Assembly (NCBI GenBank): GCA_028279505.1
Contig: JANQNP010000010.1
Location: forward strand, 89,677 to 153,676
DNA from: Dehalococcoidia bacterium
Lineage (GTDB): Bacteria; Chloroflexota; Dehalococcoidia; UBA2979
Direction of reading: 5' to 3'
DNA length: 64,000 nt
Part shown: positions 7,704 through 15,362 of the stretch, one piece after another
Numbering within the stretch: position 1 is the first letter of the stretch
Layout of the letters: every line of letters starts with the position of its first letter
The notes under the pieces: generated by a model
Told to the model about the DNA's origin: nothing
Seen by the model: only the letters and a program-made list of their open reading frames with translations
Database searches by the model: none
Made by a program: the position numbers and the translations under genes

Positions 7704-7952
7704 ATGGCGAGTCCAGCGCTGGATCGCTTCGTCGGAAGACAGCCAACTGTCGGACCGGTACTTCCAGAGTCACGTGACGAGCTGCCGTTTCCGGCGACCA
7801 TCAGCCGGCTGCCGGAAAGCGAACGACGGCTTCCGGATTCGAAGATCGTGACCGACTCCGGAGTCCAGTGGGAGCACGTCGCCGCAGGCGCGCTCGCCGG
7901 CTTCGGCGCCGGCTTCGCGTGGGCGCTCGCCCTCGTCCTGCTCGCGCCCTAG
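7704..7952 (+). CDS. Small single-pass membrane protein (82 aa)
   Basis: The start at 7704 is preferred over an upstream ATG at 7635 because a strong Shine-Dalgarno (GGGAGGG, 7692-7698) sits about 6 bases before it. The product is 82 residues: a polar, Pro/Arg/Glu-rich first part and one C-terminal membrane helix AGALAGFGAGFAWALALVLLA, so it is tail-anchored with the soluble part probably in the cytoplasm. Family unknown. It has its own promoter with a tandem operator-like repeat upstream, so it may be a regulated membrane peptide. Confidence 0.6.
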   Translation: MASPALDRFVGRQPTVGPVLPESRDELPFPATISRLPESERRLPDSKIVTDSGVQWEHVAAGALAGFGAGFAWALALVLLAP

Positions 7953-8054
7953 ATCGGCCCCGGCTCCACCCGAGGTCGCATCCGACCGGCCGCTGCCGGA
8001 TCGGCTGCCGGCAACCTCCACCGCTCACCATCGGCTCGCCCGGACGGGGACCTC

Positions 8055-8693
8055 ATGCTCGCGCGCAACCTCATCGTCACGGCAATCGCGACTCTCGCGC
8101 TCGTCGTCGGATCCGACCGCGCCGAGGCCGAAGGCTTCATCGAGGATCTCACCCACGAGGGCGTCGCCCTCGCCATCTGGGACGGCGGCAGCGTCGACGA
8201 CCTCCCCACCCTGCACCCGAACGTCAGCTCGGTCTGGGTCACGGTGGATGGCGAGCTGGTCGGCTACATCCCGCTCGCGCCAACCTTCGTGAACCAGGAC
8301 TTCCTCACCCTCTACCCCGCGGGCACCGTCCCGGAGGGAACGCCCATGCTGGCCACCGTCACCGGGCCCGCCTTGCCCGTCGGCGCAGGTCCACCGCCTG
8401 ACCCCACGCCCGGGCCACGCTTCACCGCGATCCCTCCACGACTCCACGAGATCGTGAACGCCGAACTCGCCGGCTTCGCCTCCACAACCGATGACGAGCC
8501 GCTCGCCCCCGCCCGAGGTGAATGCTCCACCGACGAGGAGCACCTGCTCGGCTGGGGCTGGCCGAACGGCACCGAGGTCATCGTCATCGGCGTCGGCATT
8601 AGCGACTGCGACGGCTGGACCTACCTCCGAGACGAAACCGGCGCTACCCGCTACTGGCTCGAGAACCGCTTCGTGAACCCGAACCCCTCCTAG
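8055..8693 (+). CDS. Secreted hypothetical protein
   Basis: 212 residues. The N-terminus has a signal peptide (MLARNLIVTAIATLALVVG, cleavage likely after the AEA near residue 25). The mature protein has an N-terminal beta-rich unit ('VWVTVDGELVGYIPLAPTFVNQ'-type, split for length; ~55-105), a Pro-rich linker DPTPGPRF near 115-122, and a C-terminal unit with two Cys (in GECST and SDCDG) that could form a disulfide. The end is rich in Asn/Pro. No family was recognised. It is about 100 bases downstream of the small membrane protein and points toward the terminator and tRNA on the other strand. Confidence 0.65.
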   Translation: MLARNLIVTAIATLALVVGSDRAEAEGFIEDLTHEGVALAIWDGGSVDDLPTLHPNVSSVWVTVDGELVGYIPLAPTFVNQDFLTLYPAGTVPEGTPMLATVTGPALPVGAGPPPDPTPGPRFTAIPPRLHEIVNAELAGFASTTDDEPLAPARGECSTDEEHLLGWGWPNGTEVIVIGVGISDCDGWTYLRDETGATRYWLENRFVNPNPS

Positions 8694-8730
8694 CGCCTCA
8701 ACCATCGGGGTCGCTAGGACGCCCCAGGCA

Positions 8731-8760
8731 CAAGAAAGCCACGGGCCGCTGGCCCGTGGC
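8731..8760 (-). terminator. Rho-independent terminator after tRNA-Glu
   Basis: A perfect 10-bp stem GCCACGGGCC / GGCCCGTGGC with a 3-base loop (8738-8760). Read on the minus strand it is followed by TTTCTT. It lies 14 bases downstream of the tRNA 3' end. Confidence 0.8.
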
Positions 8761-8774
8761 TTCGTTGGTGTCGG

Positions 8775-8851
8775 TGGTAGCGCATACGGGATTCGAACCC
8801 GTGATCTCCGCCTTGAGAGGGCGGTGTCCTAGGCCGCTAGACGAATGCGCC
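8775..8851 (-). tRNA. tRNA-Glu (anticodon CTC)
   Basis: The cloverleaf can be folded on the minus strand: acceptor GGCGCAT/ATGCGCT (first pair G-U), D-arm with TCTAGCGGCCTAGGA, anticodon stem CCGCC/GGCGG with loop CTCTCAA, so anticodon CTC reading GAG, and a T-arm with GGTTCGAATCC. The discriminator base is A and CCA is encoded (8775-8777). GAG is the dominant Glu codon in this window. A strong terminator follows. Confidence 0.95.
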
Positions 8852-8983
8852 ACGGAGTGAGACGGCGTCGATCCTAGCGGACCACCGGCGGCGTGCAAGT
8901 CGGTATTGCCCCTCGCTCCGCTCCGCTACGATGCCGCCCGTTGACGGTCAGCACGACCCGCATCGACGAGCGAGGAGCACCCC

Positions 8984-9937
8984 ATGGATCTCGGAATCAT
9001 GATCGAAGGTCAGGAAGACCTGAACTGGGACCTCTGGCGCCGCATCATCCGAACCACCGAGGATTCCGGGTTCGAATCCCTCTGGCGCTCAGACCACTTC
9101 TTCTCGCTCTCCGGACCCACCGACCGCGACGCGCTCGAGACCTTCATCTCCTTCGTCCTCGTCGCCGAGGAGTCAGAGCGCATCCGCTTCGGCCCACTCG
9201 TCTCCTCGATGACCTTCCGTCACCCGTCGCTCCTCGCGAGGATGGCGGCCCAGATCGATGTGCTCAGCGGCGGCCGCTTCGTCCTCGGCATGGGCGCCGG
9301 CTGGAACGTGCCCGAGCACGAAGCCTTCGGCCTCCCGTTCCCGCCACTCGGCGAGCGCATGGACCGTCTCGAGGAGTGCGTCCAGCTGGTGCAGGCGCTC
9401 TGGGCCGACGGCCCAGCATCCTTCGAGGGCAAGCACTACCAGCTCCGCGACGTCACCTCGTTCCCGAAGCCGGCGCAGTCGCCGCTCCCCGTGCTGATCG
9501 GCGGCCGCGGCGAGCGCCGCACGCTGCGAATCGTCGCTCGCTACGCGAACGAGTGGAACGTCGTCGGCGTCGACACCGAGGAGTACCAGCGCCTCACCGG
9601 CGTCCTCGCCGCGCACTGCGAGGACGCCGGCCGCGCCCCGTCCGAGATCCGCCACACGCAGATGGCCGCGCCCGTGATCGGTCGCGACGACGCCGGCGTG
9701 AAGGCGCACCTCGCGAGGATCGTCGAGAAGATCCCCGCGCTCGGTCAGCAGTCGGTTGACGAGACCCTCGAGGGCCTCGCCCAGCGCGGCTGGCTCGTCG
9801 GCACGCCGGCCCAGATCGTCGACGAACTCGGCCGCCGCGAGGAAGCCGGCATCACGAGGACCATGCTCCAGCACCACGCCAACGACGACTTCGAAACGAT
9901 CGAGCTGCTCGCCTCGGAAGTGCTCCCGCAGGTGTAG
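8984..9937 (+). CDS. LLM-class (probably F420-dependent) flavin oxidoreductase
   Basis: 317 residues, a TIM-barrel of the bacterial luciferase-like monooxygenase family. Family features are the N-terminus MDLGIMIEGQ, the strand-helix FESLWRSDHFF (30-40), SERIRFGPLVSSMTFRHP, the cofactor-pocket region SGGRFVLGMGAGWN (near 95-108) and PVLIGGRGERRTLR (near 170-183). These patterns are typical of the F420-dependent subgroup in Actinobacteria and Chloroflexota; FMN cannot be excluded from sequence. The substrate is unknown. A GAGGAG Shine-Dalgarno lies about 8 bases upstream of the ATG, with a TACGAT -10-like box further up (8927-8932). It is monocistronic, converging on the NnrE-like gene. Confidence 0.85.
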   Translation: MDLGIMIEGQEDLNWDLWRRIIRTTEDSGFESLWRSDHFFSLSGPTDRDALETFISFVLVAEESERIRFGPLVSSMTFRHPSLLARMAAQIDVLSGGRFVLGMGAGWNVPEHEAFGLPFPPLGERMDRLEECVQLVQALWADGPASFEGKHYQLRDVTSFPKPAQSPLPVLIGGRGERRTLRIVARYANEWNVVGVDTEEYQRLTGVLAAHCEDAGRAPSEIRHTQMAAPVIGRDDAGVKAHLARIVEKIPALGQQSVDETLEGLAQRGWLVGTPAQIVDELGRREEAGITRTMLQHHANDDFETIELLASEVLPQV

Positions 9938-9971
9938 GGCGCCGTGTAGCGACGCCCCGCTCTAGCGACGC

Positions 9972-10703
9972 CTAGTCCGGGTAGCCGAGCCGCAACCGCG
10001 TCTCGCGACCGAACAACGGCTCGAAGGCGATCCCGGCGCGCGCATACACGCCGGGCGGGATTCCGACGTCTGCCAACCACAGCTCGCCAGCGTTCTCCTC
10101 GGTCAGCCCAACCTTCGGCAGCGCAAGCGTGAGCGTCCGAGCCGGCCGCACCACCACCCCCGGCGCCTCGCCGCTGTCCGCGTCGATCCCGGACGGCACG
10201 TCGAGCGAGAGGACCGGCACGCCAGCCGCCTGGCTCGCCCGGATGAGAGCCATCTGCCTTGCGCGCGGCGCGCCATCGAGGCTGTAGCCCACCACCGCGT
10301 CGATGATCAGATCCGCCTCCGCGGCATCGAACGCCTCGTCCCAGGTCAGGATCCGCGCCGGCGCCTCCGCGAGCGCGAGCAGCTGCTGACCCAGCGCCCC
10401 GTCGGCCGCGGCCGGCCGGGTGATGGTCACCACCGTCACATGCGCCCCGCGGTTCGCGAGGTGACGCGCGGCGCAGACGCCTCCGGCTCCGTTCCCGCCG
10501 GTCCCCGCCAGCACGAGGATCCGCGCGTCACGCCAGTCGTCGCCCAGCATGTCGAGCGCCGTCAGCGCCAGGTCGGTCCCCGCGTGCTCCATCATCTGCA
10601 GCAGCGTCGGCCCCGACTGCTCGACCGCGATCCGGTCGATCTCCAGCATCTGCGCCGACGTGATCGCAGGCACGCTCCGCCCGTCCTCCGTCGAGAACGT
10701 CAT
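9972..10703 (-). CDS. YjeF N-terminal domain protein (NAD(P)H-hydrate epimerase-like)
   Basis: 243 residues from the ATG at 10703; the frame is open to 10835, but that part overlaps the divergent MFS start and is not protein-like. It is a single YjeF_N domain: AITSAQMLEIDR, the nucleotide-binding loop VLAGTGGNGAGGVCAARHL, the mid-domain DAVVGYSLDG, and VLSLDVPSGIDADSG. NnrE repairs damaged R-NAD(P)HX by epimerisation. The usual loop reads 'G.GNNGGDG'; here it is GTGGNGAGG, so the first Asn and the Asp are replaced and epimerase activity is uncertain. There is no fused dehydratase (NnrD) domain and none next door. A TAGACT hexamer at 10753-10758 (minus) may be its -10. Confidence 0.75.
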   Translation of the reverse strand: MTFSTEDGRSVPAITSAQMLEIDRIAVEQSGPTLLQMMEHAGTDLALTALDMLGDDWRDARILVLAGTGGNGAGGVCAARHLANRGAHVTVVTITRPAAADGALGQQLLALAEAPARILTWDEAFDAAEADLIIDAVVGYSLDGAPRARQMALIRASQAAGVPVLSLDVPSGIDADSGEAPGVVVRPARTLTLALPKVGLTEENAGELWLADVGIPPGVYARAGIAFEPLFGRETRLRLGYPD

Positions 10704-10833
10704 CCGCCGCGTGCCATCGATCGTCGCCACCGGTCCCCCGAAACTTCGGAGCAGTCTACCCACCACCCGAGGCACGCGAACCGCACCCGCCCCGGAGGCA
10801 CCCACCGACGGCGTGTGCCAACATGCCGCCTCC

Positions 10834-12126
10834 ATGAGCCAGTCCGACGATGGCGCACCTCCCGAGGGCTCCCCGCCCGCGGGCGACCAGGTCGACGACG
10901 CGACCTGGGGCGAAGCGCGCGCCTGGTCGCCGTTCGGCCTCGACGGCTTCCGCTACCTCTGGGGCGCCGCGCTCTCCTGGGTGATGACGCGCGAGCTCCG
11001 CATCCTCGTCACGAGCGTGTGGCTGTTCGAGGAGACCGGGTCCGCCTCCCAGCTCGCCCTGATCGGCGCCGTCCAGCTCATCGTCCAGATCCCCGCGCTG
11101 CTCTGGGGCGGCACGCTCGCCGACCGCGTCGACCGTCGTCGCATGCTCGTCGCGACCCAGGCCGTCTCCGTGGCGCTGATGGTCCTCATGGGCATCCTCG
11201 ACGTCGGCGGCCAGCTACAGCCCTGGCACATCTACGTCGCCGTCGCCGCGATCGCCTCGACGAACATTATGGGCAGCATCGCCCACTCGGCGCTGCTCCC
11301 CTCGGTCGTGCCGGACCGCTGCCTCGTCCAGGGTGTCGTCGCCCAGACCGTCACCCAGCAAGGCACCGCCGTCGCCGCGCCGCTGCTCTTCGCGCTCGTC
11401 GCCGCGGTGATGGACGTCACTGCGACGTTCTTCCTGACCGCCCTCGTCGCCACGCCCTCGCTGGTCTTGCCGCTGCTGATCCGGATACGCTTCCAGCCGC
11501 CGCTCGCGCGCGAGGAGGGCTCAACCCTCCGTCGAACCTGGGAAGGCTTCCGCTTCGTCCGCCGTCACCGGCTGCTGCCGGGGCTCTACATCCTCGATGT
11601 CGGGATCACCGTCTTCAGCTTCTACCGCCAGCTCTTTCCGCTGTTCGCGAAGGAACTCTACGGCGGCGGCGCCACGGCCACCGGCCTACTCACCGCCGCG
11701 AACTCGTTCGGCGCCATCGGCGGCACACTGCTGGTGCTGATCCTCCGCAACTACCGGGCGAAGGGGATGCTCGTCCTCTACGCCACGATCGTCTACGCGC
11801 TGCTGCTCTTCCCGCTCGCAGTCGTCCAGCAGCTCTGGATCGGCATGCTGCTGATCGGCGGACTGGGCGCGATGGACGGCATCAGCGTCGCGATGCGCCA
11901 GTCAATCATGCAGCTCACGACACCCGACCAGATGCGAGGTCGCGCCGTGGCGCTTCAGGTCCTGGCGGCCCAGACCGCGAACAACATCGGCACCCTCGAG
12001 GTCGGCTTCCTCGCCGCCGCCGCGGGCCTGTCGTTCACCCTGACGTTCGGCGGCATTGCCGCGCTCGTGTTCACGATCGGCGCCTGGCGTCTCGTGCCAG
12101 GCATCCGCGACTACCGCTACCCCTAA
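10834..12126 (+). CDS. MFS transporter, EntS/DHA3-like
   Basis: 430 residues from the ATG at 10834 (Met-Ser-Gln-Ser-Asp-Asp); upstream coding in this frame is antisense to the NnrE-like gene. About 12 membrane helices. Between helices 2 and 3 lies the MFS motif A variant GGTLADRVDRRRML. The N-terminal phrase FRYLWGAALSWVMTRELRILVT and LVQGVVAQTVTQQGTAVAAPLL are typical of the EntS-type MFS_3 group, which exports siderophores, macrolides or other small molecules. No biosynthetic cluster is present, so the substrate is unknown. It is divergent from the NnrE-like gene and convergent with the HDOD gene. Confidence 0.85.
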   Translation: MSQSDDGAPPEGSPPAGDQVDDATWGEARAWSPFGLDGFRYLWGAALSWVMTRELRILVTSVWLFEETGSASQLALIGAVQLIVQIPALLWGGTLADRVDRRRMLVATQAVSVALMVLMGILDVGGQLQPWHIYVAVAAIASTNIMGSIAHSALLPSVVPDRCLVQGVVAQTVTQQGTAVAAPLLFALVAAVMDVTATFFLTALVATPSLVLPLLIRIRFQPPLAREEGSTLRRTWEGFRFVRRHRLLPGLYILDVGITVFSFYRQLFPLFAKELYGGGATATGLLTAANSFGAIGGTLLVLILRNYRAKGMLVLYATIVYALLLFPLAVVQQLWIGMLLIGGLGAMDGISVAMRQSIMQLTTPDQMRGRAVALQVLAAQTANNIGTLEVGFLAAAAGLSFTLTFGGIAALVFTIGAWRLVPGIRDYRYP

Positions 12127-12201
12127 CAGCCCAGGGCGCACCACCCCTCGAGGCGCGCTGCCTCCGGCCGCCCGATGTCCGGCGATCGCCGACGTGCTTG
12201 G

Positions 12202-13020
12202 CTATGCGGCGGCGGGCCGCTCGGAGACGGCGTTCCGGAACCACGACACGCGGTTGTGCAGCGCCTCTTCGCCACCCACCGAGGACAGCAGCAGCTTCTC
12301 CTCGCGGCGCAACTCCAGGTTCGCCTCCGGGAACACCGACGCCTCGCAGAGTCCGTCGCCGATCCCGACCCGCAGCGAAAGCCAGCGGCTGTCACGAACA
12401 GCGCGCGCCAGCGCGCTGCGACCGCCCTCGTGGTGGTCGCCAACCGCCTCGACGATCTCGTCCGGCAGGCTCCACGCCTCCGCGATCCGCTGTCCGTACT
12501 CCTGGTGGTCGTAGCCAAACACGTCGATCTCGATCGACCGCGCATCGGCGCCCTGGCTCGCGAGCGTGACCACCTTCGCATAGCGCTCCGGGTCGGCCTG
12601 TGCCATCGCCATCCGCCCGAGGTCGTGCAGCATCCCAGCGGCAAACCCGCCGCTCGCCTCCGAGTCCTTCCGCAGCGCCTGGTCCGTCAGGATCGCGCAT
12701 GCGATCAAGTGCTCCCAGAGCTGGTCGGCGTCGATCCCGGCGTCGCGAATGTCCTTGAACGTCGTGCCGACGACGGTGCCCGCCACGAGGCGGCGCGTCG
12801 CGTCGAATCCGATGCGCATGATCGCCTGATCTGCCTGCGTGACGCGGTTGACCGGCGCGGACGCCGCCGAGTTCGCCGCGCGCAGCACGGCCGTCGTGAG
12901 CGCCGGGTCCGCCGACACGGTCTCGGCCAGCTCGCCGACCTCGGCGTTCTGGTCTTCGAGGAGTTGCAGCGCCTTCGCGTGCGGTGCGGGAAGGACGGGC
13001 AGGGCTTCAGCGTGGGTCAT
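12202..13020 (-). CDS. HDOD-domain signalling protein
   Basis: 272 residues. HDOD is an HD-related output domain that usually lacks phosphohydrolase activity and acts in signalling. The N-terminal half has VSADPALTTAVLRAANSA (35-52) and IMRIGFDATRRLVAG; the second half has GMLHDLGRMAMAQ (an HD-type pair) and DHHEGGR. These partial HD residues keep open some metal binding. The start is chosen at the ATG 13020 because a clear GGAGG lies 5 bases upstream. It is a single-domain protein with no receiver or GGDEF domain. Downstream of yifB on the same strand, separated by 84 bases. Confidence 0.88.
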   Translation of the reverse strand: MTHAEALPVLPAPHAKALQLLEDQNAEVGELAETVSADPALTTAVLRAANSAASAPVNRVTQADQAIMRIGFDATRRLVAGTVVGTTFKDIRDAGIDADQLWEHLIACAILTDQALRKDSEASGGFAAGMLHDLGRMAMAQADPERYAKVVTLASQGADARSIEIDVFGYDHQEYGQRIAEAWSLPDEIVEAVGDHHEGGRSALARAVRDSRWLSLRVGIGDGLCEASVFPEANLELRREEKLLLSSVGGEEALHNRVSWFRNAVSERPAAA

Positions 13021-13104
13021 GACTACCTCCGAGGTGGCCTCGGGGAATCATCGACCGAAGGTGTCGGACTCACGAGTTTCTGTTCGTCAGCGTCCCGTCA
13101 GCGC

Positions 13105-14619
13105 TCAGTCACTTCCACGCCGCCGGTACTGCACCGCCTCGGCAAGATGCGCCGTCCCGATCGTCTCCGACCCATCGAGGTCCGCGACGGTCCGCGCCAC
13201 CTTCAGCACCCGGTGGAACGACCGTGCCGACAACCCGAGCCGCTCCGTCGCCGACGCCAGCAGCGGGCGCGCGTCATCCTCGAGGCGCTCCTGGCAGTAT
13301 CGCCGCACGTCGACCGGATCCATCTCCGAGTTGACCATCGACGACTTGCTCGCGAGCCGTTCCGCCTGCATCGCCCGCGCCGCGATCACGCGGTCTCGCA
13401 CCGCCCCGGAGCGCTCTCCGGTCGGTGCCCCGGTCAGCTCCTCGTACTCCACCCGCGGCACCTCGGTGAAGAGATCGAACCGGTCGAGCATCGGACCCGA
13501 GACCCGGCGCTGATACCTCGACACCGTGGACTCCGAGCACGAGCACGGCCGCCGGCTGTCCCCGTAGTAGCCGCAGGGACACGGGTTCATCGCCGCCACC
13601 AGCAGGATCCGCGCCGGGAACGTCACCGACCCACGCGCCCGCGAGATCGTCACCACCCCCGCCTCGAGCGGCTCACGCAACGCCTCCAGCGCCTTCCCCG
13701 AGAACTCGGGGAACTCATCGAGGAACAACACCCCTCGATGCGCCAGCGACACCTCCCCCGGCCGGATCATCGACCCGCCGCCCACGAGGCCCGCGTGGGA
13801 GATGGTGTGGTGCGGCGACCGGAACGGCCGCTCGCGCAGCAGCGGCTGCGTCCGGCTCAGCAGCCCCGCGACGGAGTACACCTTCGACACATCGATTGAC
13901 TCGAGCGGCGTCAGCGGCGCGATCAACCCCGGCAGCGCCCGCGCGAGGAGTGTCTTCCCGGATCCTGGAGGCCCCTGCATCATCAGGTTGTGCCCGCCGG
14001 ACGCGGCCACCTCCAGCGCGCGCTTCACATGCTCCTGCCCGCGCACGACCGAGAGGTCGTGCGCCATCGCAGCCGGCTCACACTCCGGCGCCGGCAGCTC
14101 TGCGTGCTCCCAGTCCGGCGGTGCCAGCTTGAGCTGATCGAGGGATTGCAACCCAAAGGCGCTCACCCCGCCGACCATCCGCGCCTCGCGCACGTCCTCG
14201 GCCGGCACGACGACCGAGGCGATCCGCTCGCTGTGACACATCGCCACGAACGGCAGCACCCCGCTCACGTGCCGCAGCCGCCCGTCGAGCGACAGCTCTC
14301 CCATCAGCGCCGTATCCGCGAAGTGGTTCTCGATCTGCCCGGAGGCAATCAGGATCGCAACCGCGATCGGCAGATCGTAGATCGGCCCTTCCTTGCGCAC
14401 GTCGGCAGGTGCGAGGTTCACCGTGATCCGCCGCAGCGGGAACTCGTACCCGGCGTTCCGGATCGCCGACCGGACCCGCTCTCGCGCCTCCTGCACCGCC
14501 GCGTCCGGCAACCCCACAATGTTGAACGCTGGCAGCCCGCTGCCGATGTCGACCTCCACGTCGACCGGGATCCCGTCAATGCCCTGAAGTGCGCCGCTGC
14601 GAATCTGTGCGAGAGTCAT
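13105..14619 (-). CDS. comM: YifB/ComM-family AAA+ ATPase (Mg-chelatase-like)
   Basis: 504 residues, full length. The N-terminal Lon-like/ChlI domain reads VDVEVDIGSGLPAFNIVGLPDAAVQEARERVR (split across the family's hallmark; residues ~18-50). The central AAA+ core has Walker A GPPGSGKTLLARALPG near 216-231 and Walker B FLDEFPEF near 297. Further on, ILVAAMNPCPCGY and a four-Cys cluster (PCPCGYYGDSRRPCSC) match the family. The C-terminal helical domain is present. In other bacteria ComM is a hexameric branch-migration helicase used during natural transformation and recombination, and the gene is widely conserved even in non-competent species. The ATG is preceded at 7 bases by TAGAGT, suggesting a leaderless mRNA. 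Confidence 0.93.
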   Translation of the reverse strand: MTLAQIRSGALQGIDGIPVDVEVDIGSGLPAFNIVGLPDAAVQEARERVRSAIRNAGYEFPLRRITVNLAPADVRKEGPIYDLPIAVAILIASGQIENHFADTALMGELSLDGRLRHVSGVLPFVAMCHSERIASVVVPAEDVREARMVGGVSAFGLQSLDQLKLAPPDWEHAELPAPECEPAAMAHDLSVVRGQEHVKRALEVAASGGHNLMMQGPPGSGKTLLARALPGLIAPLTPLESIDVSKVYSVAGLLSRTQPLLRERPFRSPHHTISHAGLVGGGSMIRPGEVSLAHRGVLFLDEFPEFSGKALEALREPLEAGVVTISRARGSVTFPARILLVAAMNPCPCGYYGDSRRPCSCSESTVSRYQRRVSGPMLDRFDLFTEVPRVEYEELTGAPTGERSGAVRDRVIAARAMQAERLASKSSMVNSEMDPVDVRRYCQERLEDDARPLLASATERLGLSARSFHRVLKVARTVADLDGSETIGTAHLAEAVQYRRRGSD

Positions 14620-14626
14620 GCGCGAG

Positions 14627-14632
14627 ACTCTA
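14627..14632 (-). promoter_or_regulatory. -10-like hexamer TAGAGT, leaderless start of yifB/comM
   Basis: TAGAGT on the minus strand, 7 bases before the ATG at 14619. It lies in the short divergent region between comM and the LysM gene. Confidence 0.4.
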
Positions 14633-14718
14633 CATCAAATCGAACAGATGTGCTAATCGCGTTTGATCCGAGGTGCCAGAGGCTGAATTCGCCTGATCGA
14701 AACTCCGACGATCACGAG

Positions 14719-15201
14719 GTGAACGACCTACAGCCGCCTCTCCCACCCACCGAACCACCTCCGCGGCAGAGCGATCAGCCCTCGACGGGCGCGTTCGCCC
14801 TCACCGCCCGCAACGCCGTGCTCGCCGCCGGCTTCCTCGTGCTCGTCCTCGGCGCCCTCGCCGACATCGCGCACTTCCTCGAGGACCACGACCCCTCGGC
14901 CAGCCTCCCGGCCACCGTCCTGCTCCAGCAAGACAACGCCGGCCCACCGCCCGGCGCCACTCCCGAGGCCAGCGACACCCCCGAGGACCCCGTCGTCCCG
15001 GCCCCGATCGCGACCCCGGACACCTTCTTCGACCCGGTCTTCAACACCCACACCGTCGAGACCGGCGACGTCCTCTACGACATCGCCAACCGCTACGGCA
15101 CCACAACCCAGGTCCTGATCGACCTCAACAGCCTCCCCGACCCCAACCGCATCGAAGTCGGCCAGGTCCTCGCCCTCCCCGAGTCCGCCACCCAGTCCTG
15201 A
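14719..15201 (+). CDS. Membrane-anchored LysM-domain protein
   Basis: 160 residues from GTG 14719; the frame is open far upstream, but that part is antisense to comM. Layout: a Pro-rich cytoplasmic start (PPLPPTEPPPRQ), one membrane helix at about 30-52 (AVLAAGFLVLVLGALADIAHF), a Pro/Ala/Thr-rich outer linker, and a single C-terminal LysM domain (~112-156) beginning HTVETGDVLYDIANRYGTTT and ending VGQVLALPE. LysM binds N-acetylglucosamine-containing polymers such as peptidoglycan, so this is a cell-surface anchor or wall-binding protein. The exact start is uncertain, since no Shine-Dalgarno is visible. Confidence 0.8.
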   Translation: MNDLQPPLPPTEPPPRQSDQPSTGAFALTARNAVLAAGFLVLVLGALADIAHFLEDHDPSASLPATVLLQQDNAGPPPGATPEASDTPEDPVVPAPIATPDTFFDPVFNTHTVETGDVLYDIANRYGTTTQVLIDLNSLPDPNRIEVGQVLALPESATQS

Positions 15202-15347
15202 GCCTGGTCGCAAGCACGCGAACAAAGCCGCGCGGCTCACTCCGGACCGGCGGCCTGTTGCATTCAGCGTTTCGGCTACTCAGTCGTACGTACGCACGCG
15301 CACGCGGCGGCGCCTCCAAGCCCACGGGTGGTTTGGCAGACACGAAG

Positions 15348-15362
15348 AGCGCCGAAGGCGCT
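15348..15362 (-). terminator. Weak hairpin at the 3' end of rel
   Basis: AGCGCC-GAA-GGCGCT, a 6-bp stem overlapping the rel stop codon. No real T-run follows on the minus strand, so termination is only a possibility. Confidence 0.25.

Noticed and set aside
10440..12569. 709-codon open frame on + over the NnrE and MFS genes
   Set aside because: Arg/His/Pro-rich composition, antisense to one real gene and out of frame with the other; typical shadow in GC-rich DNA.
15260..15320. Alternating GTACGTACGCACGCGCACGCG stretch after the LysM gene (given in part) as a tandem repeat
   Set aside because: Only about 20 bases of purine-pyrimidine alternation, no repeated unit beyond 4 bases.
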